Source of the DNA: Bordetella pseudohinzii
GTDB taxonomy: Bacteria; Pseudomonadota; Gammaproteobacteria; Burkholderiales; Burkholderiaceae_B
Direction of reading: 5' to 3'
Assembly (NCBI RefSeq): GCF_000657795.2
Contig: NZ_JHEP02000015.1
Span: 48,304 to 112,303 of the forward strand
Length of the DNA stretch: 64,000 bases
In this document: piece by piece, positions 61,202-64,000 of the stretch
Layout: the number at the start of each line of letters is the position of its first letter
Numbering within the stretch: the first letter of the stretch is position 1
Notes under the pieces: generated by a model
What the model was told of the DNA's origin: nothing
The model's input: the letters and a program-made list of their open reading frames with translations, nothing else
Database searches by the model: none
Position numbers and translations under genes: made by a program

Positions 61202-62227
61202 ATGATTAAAGAACTGATTTCGGCCGGTCTGCTGGCCGGCGCGGTCGTGGCGGGCGCGGCGCAGGCCCAGGACGCCCTGGTCGTGAGCACCTGGGGCGGA
61301 AGCTTCCGGGATCTCATCGACGAAAACATCGGCAAGGAGTTCACGCGCCAGACCGGGGTGCCGGTGAAATACATCACCGGCGGCACCATCGACCGCCTGA
61401 ACAAGGCCAAGCTTGCCGGCAAGCCGGAAAGCGACATCACCTTCACCACCTCGCACATCGGCTGGCTCTACGTCAACGCCGGTCTCTACGAGAAGCTGGA
61501 CCTGAGCAAGATCCCGAACTATTCGCACCTGGTCGACCGCGCCAAGATCAGCCCCTACCATATCGGCAGCTGGGCTTATGTCTACACCATCGGCTATCGC
61601 CCCGACCTCGTGCCGGCCGGCATCAAGTTCGATAGCTGGAACGATTTGTGGAATCCCGCGCTCAAGGGCAAACTGTCGGCGCCGGACTTCGATCCCAGCC
61701 ATATCATCGCGGTGTCGGCCATGCTGTCCGGCGGCGACGCGGCCACCTGGCAGAAGGGCGAAGAAAAGCTCAAGGCGCTCAAGCCCAATTTCAAGGCCTT
61801 CTACACCAATGACGCCAATAGCCAGCAGCTGATCGCCGCCGGCGAGACGCCCGCCCAGGTCTTGCTGTCCATGAACGCCTATTACATGATCGGGCAGGGC
61901 GTGCCCATCAAGGTGGCGATGCCCAAGGAGGGCGCGGTGCTGGGCGTGGACACCATGGCCATCATGAAGGGCAGCGCCAAGGCCGACCTGGCCTATAAGT
62001 TCATCGACATCGCGCTCTCGCCCCAGGTGCAGGCCAAGATCGTGGCGGCCAAGAAGGCCAGCCCGGTGGTCGATAACGCCCAGGTCTCGCCCGAGGATGC
62101 CGCCTTGCCCGGCGTGTTCACCACCAAGCAGCAATGGGACACCCAGGCCATCGTCATCGACGACAAGCTGCGCGCCGAGAAGACCGCCGAATGGCGCAAG
62201 TGGTTCACGGAAAACATGATGAACTAA
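61202..62227 (+). CDS. polyamine/iron-type ABC transporter binding protein
   Basis: 341 residues from ATG 61202 (AAGGGG six bases upstream; GTG 61199 adjoins). A Sec signal ends AAQAQ. VVSTWGGSFRDLIDENIGKE and the TGVPVKYITGGTIDRLNKAK segment are typical of extracellular solute-binding proteins of the PotD/spermidine-putrescine type. It is followed by two PotB/PotC-like permeases, while the ATPase is not in the window and probably follows beyond base 64000. Confidence 0.92.
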   Translation: MIKELISAGLLAGAVVAGAAQAQDALVVSTWGGSFRDLIDENIGKEFTRQTGVPVKYITGGTIDRLNKAKLAGKPESDITFTTSHIGWLYVNAGLYEKLDLSKIPNYSHLVDRAKISPYHIGSWAYVYTIGYRPDLVPAGIKFDSWNDLWNPALKGKLSAPDFDPSHIIAVSAMLSGGDAATWQKGEEKLKALKPNFKAFYTNDANSQQLIAAGETPAQVLLSMNAYYMIGQGVPIKVAMPKEGAVLGVDTMAIMKGSAKADLAYKFIDIALSPQVQAKIVAAKKASPVVDNAQVSPEDAALPGVFTTKQQWDTQAIVIDDKLRAEKTAEWRKWFTENMMN

Positions 62228-62238
62228 GCGTAGTCCGG

Positions 62239-62266
62239 GGCGCCGCCGGCCGTCACGGGCGGCGCC
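62239..62266 (+). other. intercistronic hairpin after the second binding-protein gene
   Basis: ggcgccgcc (62239-62247) and ggcggcgcc (62258-62266), perfect nine-base arms followed only by TGTCTTT. Same position relative to its binding-protein gene as the hairpin at 58850. Confidence 0.55.
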
Positions 62267-62288
62267 TGTCTTTGAACGCAGAATAGGG

Positions 62289-63155
62289 ATGGACCTGCCT
62301 ATGGACGCACGCAACACGCTCAGGGGATGGCTGATTTCCCCGGCAAGTTTCGTGGCGCTTTGCATCTGTGTCGCGCTGGCGACCGTGCTGCAATACAGCT
62401 TGCGTACTTTTATTCCCGGCTCGCTGGATGTCGGCGGCCTGACCCTGGCCAATTTCTCGGGCCTGACCAAGCCGATCTACCTGGACGCCTTCGTCAACAC
62501 ACTCAGGCTGAGCGTGGAGACGACGGTTTTTTCCTTGCTAGTGGCCTATCCACTGGCCTATGCCTTGGTCCGGGTGCGCAACCGCTTTATCAAATCCTTT
62601 GTCCTCATCGTTTCCATCACGCCGCTCTTCCTGGGTGAGATCGTGCGCACGTATTCCTGGATCATCGTGCTGGGGAACAATGGCTTCATCAACACCATGC
62701 TGCGCAAGCTGGGCTTGATCGACCAACCGCTGACCCTGATGTTCAGTCATCTTGGGGTGCTGGTGGCCCTGGTCCACGTGACCATTCCGGTGGTCGTGCT
62801 CATGCTGGCCACCGCCATCTCGCATATCGACCGAGACTACGAAAAAGCGGCCGAGAGCCTGGGCGCCGGGCCGGTGCGCACCTTTCTGACAGTCACCTTG
62901 CCCTTGTCCATGCCCGGCATCCTGGCCAGCATCACCACTTCCTTTGCCTGGACCTTCAGCGCCTTCGCCACGCCGCAGATGATAGGCGGCGGGCGCGTGC
63001 CCACGGTGTCCACCCTGGTCTATCAACTGGGCTTTTCATCCATGAATTTTCCGCTCGCGGCCAGCCTGAGCGTGGTGGGGCTGGGCCTGACGGCGATCGC
63101 GTTGATGTTGCTTGGTCGGGTGACCCGGCGCCTGAAAGCCATCGGAGGACACTGA
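62289..63155 (+). CDS. ABC transporter permease (PotB type)
   Basis: 288 residues, six membrane segments. A large first periplasmic loop (RTFIPGSLDVGGLTLANFSG) and the coupling motif DYEKAAESLGAGPVRTFLTV place it in the PotB/CysU-type group. It is separated from the next permease by one base. Confidence 0.92.
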   Translation: MDLPMDARNTLRGWLISPASFVALCICVALATVLQYSLRTFIPGSLDVGGLTLANFSGLTKPIYLDAFVNTLRLSVETTVFSLLVAYPLAYALVRVRNRFIKSFVLIVSITPLFLGEIVRTYSWIIVLGNNGFINTMLRKLGLIDQPLTLMFSHLGVLVALVHVTIPVVVLMLATAISHIDRDYEKAAESLGAGPVRTFLTVTLPLSMPGILASITTSFAWTFSAFATPQMIGGGRVPTVSTLVYQLGFSSMNFPLAASLSVVGLGLTAIALMLLGRVTRRLKAIGGH

Positions 63156-63156
63156 T

Positions 63157-63978
63157 ATGAGAATCCGCAGCGCCGCGCCCCTGTGGCTGCGCATCGGGGC
63201 GCCCATCTTGATTGCGCTCATCCTGGCCTTCGTGCTGTTGCCCGTGGTGGTGGTCTTCCTGGCGTCTTTCAATGACAAGGCCTTGCTGACGTTTCCGCCG
63301 GAATCCTGGTCCTTGCGCTGGTTCCGCCGGGTCTTCACCTATGCCGATTTCCGCGATGGTTTTCACGCCAGCCTGGTGGTCACGATCTGGTCTTCCGTGC
63401 TGGCGCTGGTCATCGGGACCGGCCTGGCGGTCGCGGTCAAACGCATGGAGTTCCCGGGCAAGAACCTCCTGCAGGCCATTCTGCTGTCGCCCCTGGTGAT
63501 TCCGCACTTCACCGTGGGCCTGGGCCTGCTCATCCTGGTGGCGCAGCTGGATATCGAGCGCGGCTATGGCCTGGTGATCCTCTGCCACGTCATGCTGGTG
63601 CTGCCTTTCGTGCTGCGCAGCGTCTATGTGTCCATGGAGAACCTGGACGAGCGCCTGGAGCAGAGCGCGGCCAGCCTGGGCGCTTCGCCGCTGCGCGTCT
63701 TGCTCACCATCACCGTGCCGCTGCTGGCGCCGGGCATGTTCGGCGGCTGGATGTTCGCGGCCATCATGTCGTTCAGTGAGTTCACCGCCTCGTTGTTCGT
63801 GACCACGCAGCGCACACAGACGCTGCCCGTCACCATGTACAACTACGTGCGCGAGTTCGCCGATCCGACGCTGGCCGCCTTGTCGGTGGTCTATATCGTG
63901 CTGACGGCGGCGCTGCTGATCTTTGCCAACCGCTTCCTGGGCCTGGGCCGTGTCCTCAACATCGAAGAGCCGCGCTGA
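63157..63978 (+). CDS. ABC transporter permease (PotC type)
   Basis: 273 residues, six membrane segments. SFNDKALLTFPPESWSLRWF is the hallmark first loop of PotC-like permeases, and DERLEQSAASLGASPLRVLL is the coupling motif. Ends 22 bases before the window edge, so the ATPase of this importer is expected next. Confidence 0.93.
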   Translation: MRIRSAAPLWLRIGAPILIALILAFVLLPVVVVFLASFNDKALLTFPPESWSLRWFRRVFTYADFRDGFHASLVVTIWSSVLALVIGTGLAVAVKRMEFPGKNLLQAILLSPLVIPHFTVGLGLLILVAQLDIERGYGLVILCHVMLVLPFVLRSVYVSMENLDERLEQSAASLGASPLRVLLTITVPLLAPGMFGGWMFAAIMSFSEFTASLFVTTQRTQTLPVTMYNYVREFADPTLAALSVVYIVLTAALLIFANRFLGLGRVLNIEEPR

Positions 63979-64000
63979 CAGGGCGGCGGGCCGGCGGCCC

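Overview
The window looks like a chromosomal segment of a GC-rich betaproteobacterium of the Alcaligenaceae (Bordetella/Achromobacter type). The evidence is the high GC content, four tripartite-tricarboxylate-type periplasmic receptors of the Bug family, many IclR/GntR/LysR-controlled catabolic clusters, and a core block rpsO-pnp-(lipoprotein)-ilvA-qor-tpiA-secG that fits that group. This assignment is an inference from gene content; no database search was possible.

Layout. (1) 1-8.4 kb: core genes: rpsO end, pnp, a lipoprotein, ilvA, a PIN protein, tRNA-Leu(UAA), tRNA-Ser(UGA), qor, tpiA and secG. (2) 8.4-25.7 kb: a GT4 glycosyltransferase and a MuiA-like secreted protein, then a mosaic of small divergent catabolic units. 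These hold an FMN hydroxyacid oxidase, an RraA-like aldolase, a ThDP enzyme, two SDRs, an MDR oxidoreductase, a VOC-fold dioxygenase-like protein, an FAH hydrolase, four Bug receptors and two IclR regulators. (3) 25.8-31.46 kb: tRNA-Leu(GAG) used as attachment site by a decayed lambdoid-type prophage bounded by 18-bp repeats (17/18 identical). It retains a truncated integrase, a SLATT-like 2TM protein, a CI/Cro switch with three operators, CII, NinB, a putative nuclease, a truncated replication gene and a BrnT/BrnA toxin-antitoxin pair. (4) 31.5-38.3 kb: mnmH, a PAS-PAS-GAF-GGDEF-EAL protein and several uncharacterised proteins. (5) 38.4-45.2 kb: an oligopeptide/nickel-type ABC transporter cluster with an alpha/beta hydrolase and a GntR regulator. 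Both promoters carry the same palindrome, ATTGGCGCCAAT. (6) 45.24-45.38 kb: an FNR-type box, a -10-like element and a strong terminator with no gene between them, a candidate oxygen-regulated small RNA. (7) 45.4-53.2 kb: a CPA1 antiporter, a DcrB-like protein, outer-membrane phospholipase A, tRNA-Arg(UCU), and a molybdenum hydroxylase with its MocA-like cofactor enzyme. (8) 53.3-64 kb: a nitrogen-compound catabolic locus with an ArgE-like deacylase, LysR, DUF1028, RidA, a single-cysteine maleate-isomerase/arylmalonate-decarboxylase-like enzyme and two ABC importers. The second importer continues beyond the window.

The least expected items are the candidate FNR-controlled small RNA, the SLATT-like operon and the inverted coiled-coil/zinc-ribbon cassette in the prophage immunity region, the shared palindrome around the ABC cluster, and the decarboxylase-like member of the Asp/Glu racemase superfamily.
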